NCBI GenBank assembly: GCA_034432755.1
Contig: DAOUBQ010000033.1
Span: 1-64,000, forward strand
From: UBA5195 sp034432755
Lineage (GTDB): Bacteria > Chloroflexota > Anaerolineae > Anaerolineales > Villigracilaceae
DNA: 64,000 nt
Reading direction: 5' to 3'
This document shows, in pieces, positions 41,908-51,461 of this stretch. Under the pieces are notes generated by a model, which was not told where the DNA came from, ran no database searches, and saw only the letters and a program-made list of their open reading frames with translations. The position numbers were made by a program, and so were the translations under genes. Each line of letters starts with the position of its first letter. Position 1 is the first letter of the stretch.

Positions 41908-42918
41908 TTATAGTTGGATGCTGGAGTTATCGCCAATGTTGACGCTGGCCGCACGCCCTTTAATGCGAGCATGTCTGCCGACAAATGAACCATCCAACAC
42001 CGAATCGGTTACAATAGCGCCATCATCCAGGATGCTGTTGCGCAACACACAGCCTGAAACCTCACAATCGGCGCCAATCGAAACATTTGGTCCCACAGCC
42101 GAATCTTTCAATTTGGCCGATGGATGCACAAAAACCGGCGGAATGACGGTGATGTTGGGGCGTTTGGCGGATTCTCCAGAATTATCGCTGCCGTGTTCGA
42201 GCATGTATTGGTTCGTTTCGAGCGTGGCCTCAATGGTGCCAGTATCCAGCCAGACCTCCACGCTGTGGGTACGCATCCGCGCGCCGTAATCGAGCATGAT
42301 ATTGATGGCATCGGCCAGGAAATACTCGCCTTTGAGCGCAATCCCGCGCTTCATTTGCTCGTTGATGGCAGCGACCAGTTCCTCGCCCTTTTTGAAGTAA
42401 TAACAACCCACTAGGGCCAGGTTATTTTCCATTGACTGCGGTTTTTCAATGAGCCGAGAGATGCAGCCATCCTTCACTTCCGCCACGCCAAAGCGGCGCG
42501 GGTCGGGGACGGCCTTGACCCAGGCCACCCCGTCGCATTCTTCATCGGCCAGAAACGAGAAATCCGTCTCCAACAAGGTATCCGAAAACACCATGAGGGT
42601 CGGCCCGTGCAGGTGATGACGCGCCAGCCACAGGGCATGACTTTGCCCCTTCATTTCCTCTTGCACAACATAATGCGCGGTGACATGGGGATAATGCTTT
42701 TGCACATAAACAGGAATTTGCTCCCCCAGGAACGGCCCGATGATGAAAATATACTCGGTATTTTCCGGGTTTGGCACGGTCTTGAACATGTCCATCAGGT
42801 GGTCAAAGGAGGTTTTCCCAGCCACGCTGACCAGCGGCTTGGGCTTGCTCCAGGTATGCGGGCGCATGCGCGTCCCCCAGCCCGCCATGGGAATGATAAT
42901 TTTCAGCGTGTCTGTCAC
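41908..42918 (-). CDS. Sugar-phosphate nucleotidyltransferase with left-handed beta-helix
   Basis: The 336-residue protein starts at GTG (42918) with AGGAG eight bases upstream. The N-terminus has IIPMAGWGTRMRPHTWSKPK, the nucleotide-binding motif of the glucose-1-phosphate thymidylyltransferase/uridylyltransferase type. Residues 120-235 hold a LIEKPQ and a DTGTIE region, and the C-terminus has hexapeptide repeats (VHPSAKLKDSAVGPNVSIGADCEV). It activates a sugar-1-phosphate for glycan synthesis; NTP and sugar are undetermined. It follows the O-methyltransferase gene and ends at a strong terminator. Confidence 0.88.
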   Translation of the reverse strand: MTDTLKIIIPMAGWGTRMRPHTWSKPKPLVSVAGKTSFDHLMDMFKTVPNPENTEYIFIIGPFLGEQIPVYVQKHYPHVTAHYVVQEEMKGQSHALWLARHHLHGPTLMVFSDTLLETDFSFLADEECDGVAWVKAVPDPRRFGVAEVKDGCISRLIEKPQSMENNLALVGCYYFKKGEELVAAINEQMKRGIALKGEYFLADAINIMLDYGARMRTHSVEVWLDTGTIEATLETNQYMLEHGSDNSGESAKRPNITVIPPVFVHPSAKLKDSAVGPNVSIGADCEVSGCVLRNSILDDGAIVTDSVLDGSFVGRHARIKGRAASVNIGDNSSIQL

Positions 42919-42940
42919 AAACGGAACTCCTGTTTTGGGT

Positions 42941-43531
42941 TTAACATTTTCGGCAAACCAGCAGCCCTTTGCCGAGCGGCACAATCAAGACATCTACGCG
43001 CGGGTCCTGGTAGGCGCGGTGCAGGTAAAGCGAGAGCTGCTGGGTCTGGCTCAGGGCGCTGTTGGCAATCAGCATCCCACCCGGAACCAGGTTGGGGATG
43101 ATATGCTCATAACAATCGAGATAAACATCCTTTTCGGCATCCATGAAGATGAACGCCGTCGGAGGAAAGCGCGAGATGTGGTTCCGCACGTCACCGTGAA
43201 TGACTTTGACGATCGAATCCACGCCGGCTTCGGCAAAGGTTTTTTGGGCCATCAGCACTTTCGCTTCTTGAATTTCAAATGTCATCAGTTTATCGCCACG
43301 CTGCATGCAGGCCAGCGAAAGCCACAGACCCGAATACCCGCCGCTGGTGCCAATGTCGAACACCATCCCTTTGGGAGCGTTGGCGCATAGCAGAGCAATG
43401 AACTTGCCAACTTCGGGCGGCACTTGAGCCAAACGCTGCTCTTTAGGCAGGTTCCCCAGCCGTTCCACTGCGTCACGCGCTTCCAGGTCACGCATACATT
43501 CTTGGATTTGTAAGGGAATGTTATGGAACAT
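42941..43531 (-). CDS. SAM-dependent O-methyltransferase
   Basis: The 196-residue protein has the class I SAM motif DIGTSGGYSGLWLSLA near residues 63-78, EIQEAKV as motif II, and IFMDAEKDVYLDCYE as the acidic motif, matching the caffeoyl-CoA/catechol O-methyltransferase-like family. The ATG at 43531 follows GGAGG; a TTG six codons upstream is a weaker alternative. Substrate is unknown. It precedes the sugar nucleotidyltransferase by 22 bases. Confidence 0.88.
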   Translation of the reverse strand: MFHNIPLQIQECMRDLEARDAVERLGNLPKEQRLAQVPPEVGKFIALLCANAPKGMVFDIGTSGGYSGLWLSLACMQRGDKLMTFEIQEAKVLMAQKTFAEAGVDSIVKVIHGDVRNHISRFPPTAFIFMDAEKDVYLDCYEHIIPNLVPGGMLIANSALSQTQQLSLYLHRAYQDPRVDVLIVPLGKGLLVCRKC

Positions 43532-43599
43532 CAATCCTCCGTAAGGCAAACGTCCTGGCCATGTGAGACAAAAATCTTGCTAATGATGACCCGTTTTGC

Positions 43600-45768
43600 T
43601 CATTTTATCACAGTCAGGTTCGCCAGGCTGGCAGACAGGCGTTTGATGCCGACGCTTTCGAAGATAACATCAACGATTTCATCCCCGCTTTGAATGCGGC
43701 TCTCTAACACAATCCCATCTTTCCAAATTGGATGCTGAACGCGCATTCCCACCCGGAATTTTTGTTCGAGAATTGGAGCCGGGCGGCCTGGCGAGGGCAG
43801 TTTCCACGAATCGTACCCGCTGGAACCGCCTCGCCGTTTTGGGGCGCGGCCCTTGCCGCTGAGCAACTCACCCGGAATATCGTCCAGGAAACGCGATTCA
43901 ACCGTCTCCTCGGCATATCCCCGCCCGCCTCGGCGCATAGCGCGCACAAGATAGAGTCTCTCTTTGGCGCGGGTGATGCCTACATAGAATAAACGCCGCT
44001 CTTCTTCCATTTCCTCAGGCTCATCGAACGAACGGCTGTGCGGCAGGACGCCGTCATCCAGCCCCACGATAAAGACGACGCCAAACTCCAGCCCTTTGGC
44101 CGCGTGCATGGTCAACAGAGTGGGAACATTCCCCTCGCTGAGGGTATCCTGGTCGCTGACCAGAGCCACGTTTTCGAGGAACTCGGCCAGTGTTCGAGTC
44201 TGGTATTCCTCGGCCAGGCGGCGCAACTCCATCACGTTGTCGAGGCGGTCTTTGCCCTCCTCCGTACCGTCGTCGAGATGCTCTTTGTAGTTGATGTCGT
44301 TCAGAATGCGGTCGAAGAGTTCCGGCACAGTGTAGGTATCGAGCAAGCCGCGCCATGAGGCCAGCAGAGCGCCAAAATCGGCCAGGGGCAGGGCAGCGCG
44401 CCCGGAGAATTTTTCCCAATACGGAGAATCGGCGCCGCGCGCTATATCAAGCAGAACCTGGCCAGGAGAAGTTTTAGCCTCGCGCCCTACCAGATGCAGG
44501 GTCAACATGGTCTTCTCGCCAATGCCGCGCGGAGGGATGTTAATCACCCGGTCAAGCGAAATTTCGTCATCGGGGTTTTGAACGAGCCGCAGGAAGGCAA
44601 TCACATCCTTCACCTCGCGGCGGCCATAAAAGCGCTGCGCCCCCACCAGGCGATAAGGCAGACGCGCCTGAAGGAAAGCTTCTTCAATAAGACGGCTTTG
44701 GGCGTTGGTGCGATACATCACCGCGCATTCACCCGGCTCAAACTGCTTACTGGCAACCAGCTGGGCAATCGTATCCACCACAAAGCTGGCTTCGCCGTAA
44801 TCGTCCAGCGCCTCGTAAAAAAACACTTTTTCACCCTGGCCGCGCTCGGTAAACAGTTTTTTCTTGCGGCGGCGCGGGGCCTTGTCAATGACGCCCATTG
44901 CTGCATCGAGAATTGTCTGTTTCGAGCGGTAATTCTGCTCCAAAAGAATCACTTGCGCGCCGGGGAAATCCTGCTCGAAGCGCTGAACATTGCGATAATC
45001 AGCCCCGCGCCAGCGGTAAACGCTCTGATCCGGGTCGCCAACCACAAAAATATTGTGATGCACCGAGCAGAGATGTTTGAGCAGCGTATACTGCGCGATA
45101 TTGGTATCCTGAAATTCATCCACCAGTACATGCCGGAAGCGTTGGGCGTATTTCTCGCGCACATCGGGATGTTCGGCCATCAAGTTCGTGGTCATCAAGA
45201 GCAGGTCATCGAAATCGACTCCGTTGGAGGCCCGGAGCAATTCCTGGTAGCGCTGGTAAATGCGTTTGACTGCCTCGTCGCGGTAAGTTACGACTGGGAA
45301 GTCATCCGGTTTCATTAATTCATTTTTGGCGCGGCTGATGGCGGCGTGAACAGCAACCGGGCGGTAAAGTTTGTCGTTCAGGTTCAGTTCCTTAATCGCC
45401 GCTTTGACCACTTTTTGCTGGTCATCGGCGTCGAAAATGACGAACTCGTTCGAGACGGGCAGCCGGTCGGCCTCGCGGCGCAGAATGCGGGCGCAAGTGG
45501 CGTGGAAGGTGCCAAGCAGCAGCCCGCGCGTCATCTCCTCGCCCAGCAATTGCTGAACGCGATGTTCCATCTCACGGGCGGCTTTGTTGGTAAACGTGAC
45601 GGCCAGCATCTGGTAAGGGCGCACGCCCTGGTCGCCAATCAGGTAAGCGATGCGTTGGGTCAGGACGCGCGTTTTACCAGAGCCGGGGCCGGCCAACACC
45701 AGCACAGGCCCGTCTTCGGCGGTGACGGCGGCTTTTTGAGCAGGGTTAAGGCTATCGAGAAAATCCAT
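43600..45768 (-). CDS. pcrA: DNA helicase PcrA/UvrD
   Basis: The 722-residue helicase contains all superfamily 1A motifs in order: LAGPGSGKTRVL (motif I, about 25-40), VTFTNKAAREM (Ia), VDEFQDTN (II), VGDPDQSVYRWRGA (III), LEQNYRS (IV), TMHAAKGLEFGVVFI (V) and YVGITRAKERLYL (VI). The C-terminal tail has the small RNA-polymerase-contacting module seen in PcrA (RVQHPIWKDGIVLE). It acts in nucleotide excision repair and in clearing transcription-replication conflicts. The gene appears to be monocistronic. Confidence 0.96.
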   Translation of the reverse strand: MDFLDSLNPAQKAAVTAEDGPVLVLAGPGSGKTRVLTQRIAYLIGDQGVRPYQMLAVTFTNKAAREMEHRVQQLLGEEMTRGLLLGTFHATCARILRREADRLPVSNEFVIFDADDQQKVVKAAIKELNLNDKLYRPVAVHAAISRAKNELMKPDDFPVVTYRDEAVKRIYQRYQELLRASNGVDFDDLLLMTTNLMAEHPDVREKYAQRFRHVLVDEFQDTNIAQYTLLKHLCSVHHNIFVVGDPDQSVYRWRGADYRNVQRFEQDFPGAQVILLEQNYRSKQTILDAAMGVIDKAPRRRKKKLFTERGQGEKVFFYEALDDYGEASFVVDTIAQLVASKQFEPGECAVMYRTNAQSRLIEEAFLQARLPYRLVGAQRFYGRREVKDVIAFLRLVQNPDDEISLDRVINIPPRGIGEKTMLTLHLVGREAKTSPGQVLLDIARGADSPYWEKFSGRAALPLADFGALLASWRGLLDTYTVPELFDRILNDINYKEHLDDGTEEGKDRLDNVMELRRLAEEYQTRTLAEFLENVALVSDQDTLSEGNVPTLLTMHAAKGLEFGVVFIVGLDDGVLPHSRSFDEPEEMEEERRLFYVGITRAKERLYLVRAMRRGGRGYAEETVESRFLDDIPGELLSGKGRAPKRRGGSSGYDSWKLPSPGRPAPILEQKFRVGMRVQHPIWKDGIVLESRIQSGDEIVDVIFESVGIKRLSASLANLTVIK

Positions 45769-46238
45769 GGGAGCAATCAGTCATTCGCAGGGGGTCAGTG
45801 GTCATGCGCTCAATATGACGCAGAAGAAATGATGTTGATTGTAAAGCAAAATCGGGAAGCGGACCAAGCCGATTCCCGATTTGCGCTATGGCCTTCTCAA
45901 AGTCTTAAAAACAAACAGGATAGAAGGACTTAAGGATGAGCCGCACAGAAAACGGGGTGAAAATATCCTTGCCTCCACTGCAAAAATCATGATTTCACTG
46001 CAAAGACGAAAGATTCGCCCTTACTTTTCCTCTGCGTGCCTGGCGTCTTTGCGGTTCAATAGGGCATTTTGCAGATAACTCATCCTTTTATTCTGCTTAT
46101 CCTGCCAATCCTGTTAAACCAGGTGCCGCAAGCAAACACGAGAAAGCCATAGTATCCTGCCTGGTTTGGCCTGTTTTATCAGTCGTTCAACTGCAAGCAA
46201 AGCGATAGTGATGTAAAAAATGCTCCCAACCGGGAGCA
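45769..46238. other. Intergenic region with degenerate repeats
   Basis: This 470-base gap has no supported gene. Positions 45914-45940 and 46080-46117 carry related ACAGGAT/ATCCTG-type repeats in inverted orientation, with CGCAAAGACG-type units between. The 3' end holds the terminator of the sulfotransferase gene. Confidence 0.55.
45914..46117. repeat. Degenerate inverted-repeat region with ACAGGAT/ATCCTG ends
   Basis: AACAGGAT...AAGGATGA on the left and TCATCC...ATCCTGTT on the right form long imperfect ends. Between them lie units resembling CTGCAAAGACG (near 46000) and GTCTTTGCGG (near 46050), again inverted. It resembles a dispersed intergenic repeat; no transposase is encoded. Confidence 0.45.
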
Positions 46239-46239
46239 T
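46214..46239 (-). terminator. Rho-independent terminator of the sulfotransferase gene
   Basis: ATGCTCCC and GGGAGCAT form an 8-bp hairpin with a four-base loop, followed on the minus strand by six T residues. The stem touches the TGA stop codon of the gene. It marks the end of the polysaccharide operon. Confidence 0.85.
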
Positions 46240-46973
46240 CAAATTTCGTAGCCCATCTTTTGCAGGGTCTTACCAAAGCGCTCGGCCAGGATTCTCTGCT
46301 CCTCGGCAGAATAGCGTTCGCGGAAGCGTCCCACCTGGCCCTTGAAAAAGTGTGTTCCCTGCTGGCCTTGCGCCTGCCCGCCAGGGCGGTACTTCTCTAT
46401 CACGGCTTTTACCTGCGGCTCGGCAGAATCTACCCCCAAAAATTGCGCCAGGCGGGCGGCTTCGACATCGTAATTTTGCAGCAAATCTTCGTAACGCGCC
46501 TTCAAGACACCTGGAATCTGCATCCACTGCTCCCAGCCATCCACATACTCGACAAAAAAATCCAGCGTTTTCTGAAAATCGGTCAGGTGCGAAAAAGCGT
46601 TGGGGCGGCCCTGCTGCTCCAGCACGCGCTTGCCGTAATCAAAAGCCGAAAGCATCGCATCGCGCGGGTCACGGTAGATATATGTGGCGCGCATCAGGCC
46701 GCCGTTCATCAGCGCGCGCGCCCAAATGGTGGGGGCGGAATGCGCCTTAATCACAAACGTATGCCCTAGCAGGGCCGGGCGCGTCACCATCACCAGGCGC
46801 CGCAGGCTTAAGACGCCGATATTGCAGTTGACCTCGGTCAGAATCTTTTCCAGCCCATACTTTAACCGAATGTCGCGTGCTTCGTCACAGCCGGTGGTCG
46901 CCATCAGGTCATGCACCAGGTTATAGTGCCAGCCCGACCCGGCGCGCGGCATTCCAACAGATAAGATAATCAT
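46239..46973 (-). CDS. Sulfotransferase-domain protein
   Basis: The 244-residue protein starts at ATG 46973, preceded by GGAGG, and shares an ATGA overlap with the upstream gene. The N-terminus has SVGMPRAGSGWHYNL, the PAPS 5'-phosphosulfate loop, and a YIYRDPRDAMLSAF 3'-phosphate motif follows. These are the landmarks of cytosolic-type sulfotransferases. The acceptor is probably a surface glycan, given that it is the last gene of a polysaccharide cluster. No sulfate-activation genes are in the window. Confidence 0.85.
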   Translation of the reverse strand: MIILSVGMPRAGSGWHYNLVHDLMATTGCDEARDIRLKYGLEKILTEVNCNIGVLSLRRLVMVTRPALLGHTFVIKAHSAPTIWARALMNGGLMRATYIYRDPRDAMLSAFDYGKRVLEQQGRPNAFSHLTDFQKTLDFFVEYVDGWEQWMQIPGVLKARYEDLLQNYDVEAARLAQFLGVDSAEPQVKAVIEKYRPGGQAQGQQGTHFFKGQVGRFRERYSAEEQRILAERFGKTLQKMGYEI

Positions 46974-48433
46974 TCTTTCGTCCTCCAAAAGCCGGTTACT
47001 CCAGCGAGTATTCCTAAATTTAACCATAATTCGGGCATGGCAAACGAATCTTGCGAAACTCCCTGCATCACAATCGCTGTCAACGCAAACAGGCCAGCCG
47101 CGCCCAGCCAGGGACGCTTTTTGAGCAGTTCCAACACATCGGCCAGCATGGCCAGGTAAAAAGACGCAAACAACACAGACCCAACCAGCCCGGTTTCGGC
47201 CAGCAGGCGCGCGTACAGGTTTTTAGGGTTGGGGAACAGGGTGGAAGCCGGGCTCATCTGCTCGGCAATTTCGGGGGCGTTGAACAAAACCCAATCTGGA
47301 ATGTTCGGATACATCCAAAATCCGCTCCCGCCCAGCCCAACGCCCAGAAATGGTGAAGCCTGGAAGGCCTCCAGCGCAGCCAGCGCATACGCCAGGCGCG
47401 GGCCGAGGTACACCGAAGCGGCATAGTCGAACAAATTCTCGGCTTCGCTTTGGAAAAAGACGGCGATGTAGCCTTTGTCCGCTAAAAAGAAAGCGACCCC
47501 GGCGAGAACGGAGACCGTTATGAGAATCAACAGAACGCGCCCGGCTGCCGCCTGCATCGCTGCCATGCGGCTTTTAGCCTGCCCTGTGCCGAATCCTGCC
47601 CAAAACCACCCGAAAAATTTCCTGAGCATCTCACCGCCCGCCACCGCTAGCGTAACCCCCGTCGCCGCCACAGCCACCAACAGCCCGGAGCGGGAATACG
47701 TCATCAACAGGGTAATCAGCGCGCCGAGCAAGAGTACCAATTCCGGCCAGGCGTGGCGGTTTTTCCAAAACAGGCTGTTTTTGAACTGGAACAAGAGCCA
47801 GCCAGTCAGCCAGGGCAGGTAGAGCGTCACAATCTGCCCGGCCAGCCAGGAAGGTTCAAAGGCAAAGCCAGAAACACGCTTGTTCTTAACCAATCCGCGC
47901 GTAGAAAACAATTGCTGAATCTCGGTTAGGATTTGTCGTTTGCCGGTGTTCAATCCCCAAAACTGGATAAATCCCCAAACGATATGCGCCGCCAGCCCCA
48001 CCAGCAGCCAGCGCGCCGAGAATTTGACAGCCTCTTCATCCTGATTCATCCAGATGGCGGCCACAAAAAAGGCCAGGCCCATGCCTAAGGTAATGAAGGC
48101 GCGCAGGGCACGGTCGGCATATTCGACGCCGCGCAGTTCAATGGGGGCTAGCGTTGCGCCAAAGGCGGTGGAGGCCAACGCCGCGAGACTGAAAGCGGCC
48201 AGGATGGTCAGCGTGCCGGGCCAGGGGCGGGGAATCTCTTTGCGGTAGATTCGAATCAATAAAATGGGAATCAATAACAAGAGTGGGTACAACGCCAGGG
48301 GGCGGACGAATGTGCCAGCACCCAGCAACGGCACATAGCGGAAGCTGGTGATGGGGAGCGTCACCAGGGTCAGGGCCCACAACAGGCGGGAGGCTCTGAT
48401 GAGGGAGAGGCGACGAGTGGCGTTATGCGGCAT
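46970..48433 (-). CDS. O-antigen ligase/polymerase-type membrane protein
   Basis: The 487-residue protein has about twelve spans and a long periplasmic loop before the last spans (GVGLGGSGFWMYPNIPDWVLF), followed by KNLYARLLAETGLVGSVLF, typical of the Wzy/WaaL ligase family. It would polymerise or ligate surface glycan. It overlaps the chain-length-like gene by 11 bases and the sulfotransferase gene by four. Confidence 0.85.
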   Translation of the reverse strand: MPHNATRRLSLIRASRLLWALTLVTLPITSFRYVPLLGAGTFVRPLALYPLLLLIPILLIRIYRKEIPRPWPGTLTILAAFSLAALASTAFGATLAPIELRGVEYADRALRAFITLGMGLAFFVAAIWMNQDEEAVKFSARWLLVGLAAHIVWGFIQFWGLNTGKRQILTEIQQLFSTRGLVKNKRVSGFAFEPSWLAGQIVTLYLPWLTGWLLFQFKNSLFWKNRHAWPELVLLLGALITLLMTYSRSGLLVAVAATGVTLAVAGGEMLRKFFGWFWAGFGTGQAKSRMAAMQAAAGRVLLILITVSVLAGVAFFLADKGYIAVFFQSEAENLFDYAASVYLGPRLAYALAALEAFQASPFLGVGLGGSGFWMYPNIPDWVLFNAPEIAEQMSPASTLFPNPKNLYARLLAETGLVGSVLFASFYLAMLADVLELLKKRPWLGAAGLFALTAIVMQGVSQDSFAMPELWLNLGILAGVTGFWRTKE

Positions 48434-49136
48434 GTGTTTTGCGCGAAAACAACAAAACCAGCGGGCCGCTGAAAACCATCAAAAGCGCCGCTCCGGCCAG
48501 CGTGTATGTTCCGAGACCGGTTTTGCGGCTGACAGGTAGGTTTTGCACCTGGGCCGGGGAGATTTGGAGTTCGGGCGTAATGCCGAGCGATTGGGCTTGC
48601 AGCCGGGCAAGGGCGGCTTTGAGGGCTTCATCAGTCGGGTTGGCCTCAAGCGCTTTTCGGGCGGCATCGAGTTCGAGGGCGGTCTGGATTGCGGCGCGGG
48701 TTTGGGCGGTAAATGATTCGGCCCAGGCCGAGGCCAATTTAACGGCGACCAGGGAATCAGGATCGTAGGCGTAGAAATGCCAGGCGCCATCACGGGGTTG
48801 GCTGAGTTCCAGTTTGCCGGTCCGCAGTTGAAGCACCGAAAATCCCGTTTCTGCTGCCACCTTTTGCAGGGTGACATCGGCCCAGGCCACTTCTTGCAGT
48901 TTGCGGGCTTCGCGTTCGAGGTAGTAGAACAGTTCTTTATCGGTATCCACCGGCCAGGCCTGTTCGGCATTGAAATCAACGACGACGGTGGCGCGGGCGC
49001 GATATTCGGGCGGGAAAATGCTGTGCCAGCCTGCGCCGAGCAGCCCGCCCAGCAGGGCCGCCGCCAGCCAGAAGCGCCAGGCGCGCAGCAAAAGCAGGGT
49101 GTCATCGAAGGCAGGTGGAGAAAAGAGGTTGTTCAT
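48423..49136 (-). CDS. Chain-length-determinant-like protein (Wzz family)
   Basis: The 237-residue protein has two membrane spans: one at residues 20-38 (FWLAAALLGGLLGAGW) and a C-terminal one (TYTLAGAALLMVFSGPLVLLF). The periplasmic part between them has long helices. This is the polysaccharide co-polymerase topology, though no tyrosine-kinase domain follows. It overlaps the glycosyltransferase stop and the ligase gene, so it is in the same transcript. Confidence 0.7.
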   Translation of the reverse strand: MNNLFSPPAFDDTLLLLRAWRFWLAAALLGGLLGAGWHSIFPPEYRARATVVVDFNAEQAWPVDTDKELFYYLEREARKLQEVAWADVTLQKVAAETGFSVLQLRTGKLELSQPRDGAWHFYAYDPDSLVAVKLASAWAESFTAQTRAAIQTALELDAARKALEANPTDEALKAALARLQAQSLGITPELQISPAQVQNLPVSRKTGLGTYTLAGAALLMVFSGPLVLLFSRKTHAA

Positions 49137-49906
49137 TAGAATTTTTTCAGTCTCCGCTGCCGCCGCCAGTTGAGCAGCGGCGCCACCAGTTTGCGGATGT
49201 AATATTTGCCAACGATGGGCGCAAAGAAGGAACCTCCATCACGGTAATGGACGCGGAGCATTTCGGGCCAGCAGCGGTCATCGGCGATGATGGTTTTGCC
49301 GCTGGCATGCAGGCGGAAGTTGGCCCAAACCTGACCAGGCAGGTAACGGAGTTCTGTAATTCGCGCCAAACGAACCCATAAATCATAATCCATTGCGAAG
49401 TAAAAGGAGGGGTCAAGCGGGCCCACTTTGTGCCATAGGTCAGCCCGCCAAAAGGCGGCTTGCTGAGGGATGTGAACATAGCCTCGGCGTAAGCGGGTGT
49501 AATCGGTTTGGGCAGCGGGAAAGCGGCCAATGAGACGGTCGTTTTCGTCTATAAAGTTTGTGTCGGCGTAGACCATGCCCACTTGCGGGTTTTCCTGTAA
49601 AAAATTGACGGCGGCTGAAATGGCGCCGGGGTTGTAGGTGTCATCGGAGTTAATCCAGGCCAGAATCTCGCCAGTGGCGCGGGAAAAGCCTTTGTTGATG
49701 GCGTCGGTTTGGCCTTGATCGGGTTCGGAGACCCACCAGGCGAGTTGGTGAGCATATTTCTGAATGATTTCGCGTGAGCCATCGGTTGAGCCGCCATCTA
49801 CGAGCAGGTATTCGATGCAAGGGTAGTTTTGTTCCAGCACGGAACGGATGGTGCGCTCCAGAAAACGAGCCTGGTTGAAAGATGGGGTGACAATGGAGAC
49901 TTTCAT
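49136..49906 (-). CDS. Family 2 glycosyltransferase
   Basis: The 256-residue enzyme has VSIVTPSFNQARFLERTIRS at the N-terminus, LLVDGGSTDGS, GEILAWINSDD (the DXD-like motif) and a C-terminal FFAPIVGKYYIRKLVAPL region. This is the GT-A fold of family 2; the sugar is unknown. Its start codon precedes a divergent-free gap to the GT39-like gene. It is related in motif layout to the glycosyltransferase at 51650-52597. Confidence 0.93.
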   Translation of the reverse strand: MKVSIVTPSFNQARFLERTIRSVLEQNYPCIEYLLVDGGSTDGSREIIQKYAHQLAWWVSEPDQGQTDAINKGFSRATGEILAWINSDDTYNPGAISAAVNFLQENPQVGMVYADTNFIDENDRLIGRFPAAQTDYTRLRRGYVHIPQQAAFWRADLWHKVGPLDPSFYFAMDYDLWVRLARITELRYLPGQVWANFRLHASGKTIIADDRCWPEMLRVHYRDGGSFFAPIVGKYYIRKLVAPLLNWRRQRRLKKF

Positions 49907-49952
49907 GGGAGCGGATGTGGACAGCGGAGGAAGCGGAGAAACGGATTACGCA

Positions 49953-51461
49953 TTATGGCACAAGCGGATTGGCGAGGTCGAAGATGATAAAGCCTTTTCC
50001 TTGGGCGTAAATGGGGTAGTGGTTATAGAGGTATTCTTTGAGTGCGGTGTCGTTCTCGAAGCGGGCCAGGTGCGTAATCACAAAGAAGCGTTTTCTTTCA
50101 AGGAATTCGCCAAATCGGGTGGAAAGTTGAACTTCACGCCCGGCGGCCTGACGCAGCAGCAACTGGCTTTCATCGTACCATGCCTCGTTGGGCTGCCAGC
50201 CCCAATAGGCCAATCGTCCGCCATAATCTTGTGATACGCTGGCGACTGATTCGAGGGTGTGACCGGTCAGATTGCCAATCATGGCAAAGTATTCGGCATC
50301 GGGTCGGTAGTCGTTGCGGGCGAGTTCGACCCGGGCCGTCCACATTTCAATGGCGACCGCCAGGAGCAATCCCAGCCCAACGGCGATTCGGAGAAGGGAA
50401 GGATTCCGCCGGTTGGTAGCGCGTTCTAACCAGGTATGTGCTACCGGCGCGAGAGAGAGCGCCACAATGGGGAGAAGGGGTAACTGGTAGTAGTCATGGG
50501 TGGAGGTGTGATAGGCAAAGGTCATGCTATAGATGAAATATCCGGCCCATAACCCGGTCAGAAACGCGAAAACGCGCCGGCGCAGCAGAAAGATTCCTGA
50601 CAGGGCGAGCAGCACCACGCTGAAGCCAAATACGCCTTCGAGTTGGCCTTTCCAGCGCAGGTAGAAGGCGGGGTCGCTCCAGAGTTGGGGGAAGAAGCGG
50701 AAATCAAATTGTCCGCCCAGGTAGCCCGCAATGAAAACTCCGTAGAGCGTATACAACCCGGCAGGCAGAATGGACAACCCAGCCACAGCCCAGGTGGGGC
50801 GGTCTTGGAGCGAAGCCTGGAAGCCACGTTCGAGCACCAGGGCCAGGGCCGCAAAAGCCAGGGGGAAGACGGCTACATTTTTGATGAAAATTGCCAGGCC
50901 GTTGAGCAATCCGGCGGCGATGGCCCAGCGCCAGGTTCGGTTTTCGCGCCAAATCCACATGGCCCAGAGCGCAGCCATCATAAGAGCCACCATGAGTGGG
51001 TCAGGCTGAAAACTGCGGCTGGCATAAATGCCAAAGGGCAGGAACAGGTAGAAGAGCAGAGAAAAGAACGCGCCGTTGGCGTTGGTCAGTTTTTGGGCAA
51101 GCAGGAACAAGAAGATTCCGCCAGCAAGCCAGAACAGGCTGGAATAAATGCGCGGTATGGCGAGGTTTTCGCCAAAGGCGCGGTAAGAAAGCGCCACCAA
51201 GGCTTCAAAAACCGGCGGCTCGATGACGGGTGACTCTTGCCACTGCTGGATGGCAATCTCACGCTGCCATTCGGGCAGGCCGGGTGTGATGGCGTAGTAC
51301 ATGCCGCGCGCTTTGAGCATGGAAAAAAGTTGGCGCGCAGGGTTGAAGTCGAGTGGCAGGTCGTCCAGGTCATAAAGCCGAATGCCCAGGGCCAGGAGGA
51401 AGGCCAGGGCCAGAGAGAAGAGCAGGGTTTTGCGGGAGCCAAAGAGCCAGTAGTCAGTCAT
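49953..51461 (-). CDS. GT39/PMT-type membrane glycosyltransferase
   Basis: The 502-residue protein has about ten spans. An acidic loop near the N-terminus (GIRLYDLDDLPLDFNPAR) and RSFQPDPLMVALMMAALWAM match the GT-C fold of ArnT/PMT-like enzymes, which transfer sugars from lipid-phosphate donors. The first codons (ATG ACT GAC TAC) lie inside a heptamer array, and no Shine-Dalgarno sequence precedes the start. Translation may rely on a leaderless or coupled mechanism. Confidence 0.8.
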   Translation of the reverse strand: MTDYWLFGSRKTLLFSLALAFLLALGIRLYDLDDLPLDFNPARQLFSMLKARGMYYAITPGLPEWQREIAIQQWQESPVIEPPVFEALVALSYRAFGENLAIPRIYSSLFWLAGGIFLFLLAQKLTNANGAFFSLLFYLFLPFGIYASRSFQPDPLMVALMMAALWAMWIWRENRTWRWAIAAGLLNGLAIFIKNVAVFPLAFAALALVLERGFQASLQDRPTWAVAGLSILPAGLYTLYGVFIAGYLGGQFDFRFFPQLWSDPAFYLRWKGQLEGVFGFSVVLLALSGIFLLRRRVFAFLTGLWAGYFIYSMTFAYHTSTHDYYQLPLLPIVALSLAPVAHTWLERATNRRNPSLLRIAVGLGLLLAVAIEMWTARVELARNDYRPDAEYFAMIGNLTGHTLESVASVSQDYGGRLAYWGWQPNEAWYDESQLLLRQAAGREVQLSTRFGEFLERKRFFVITHLARFENDTALKEYLYNHYPIYAQGKGFIIFDLANPLVP

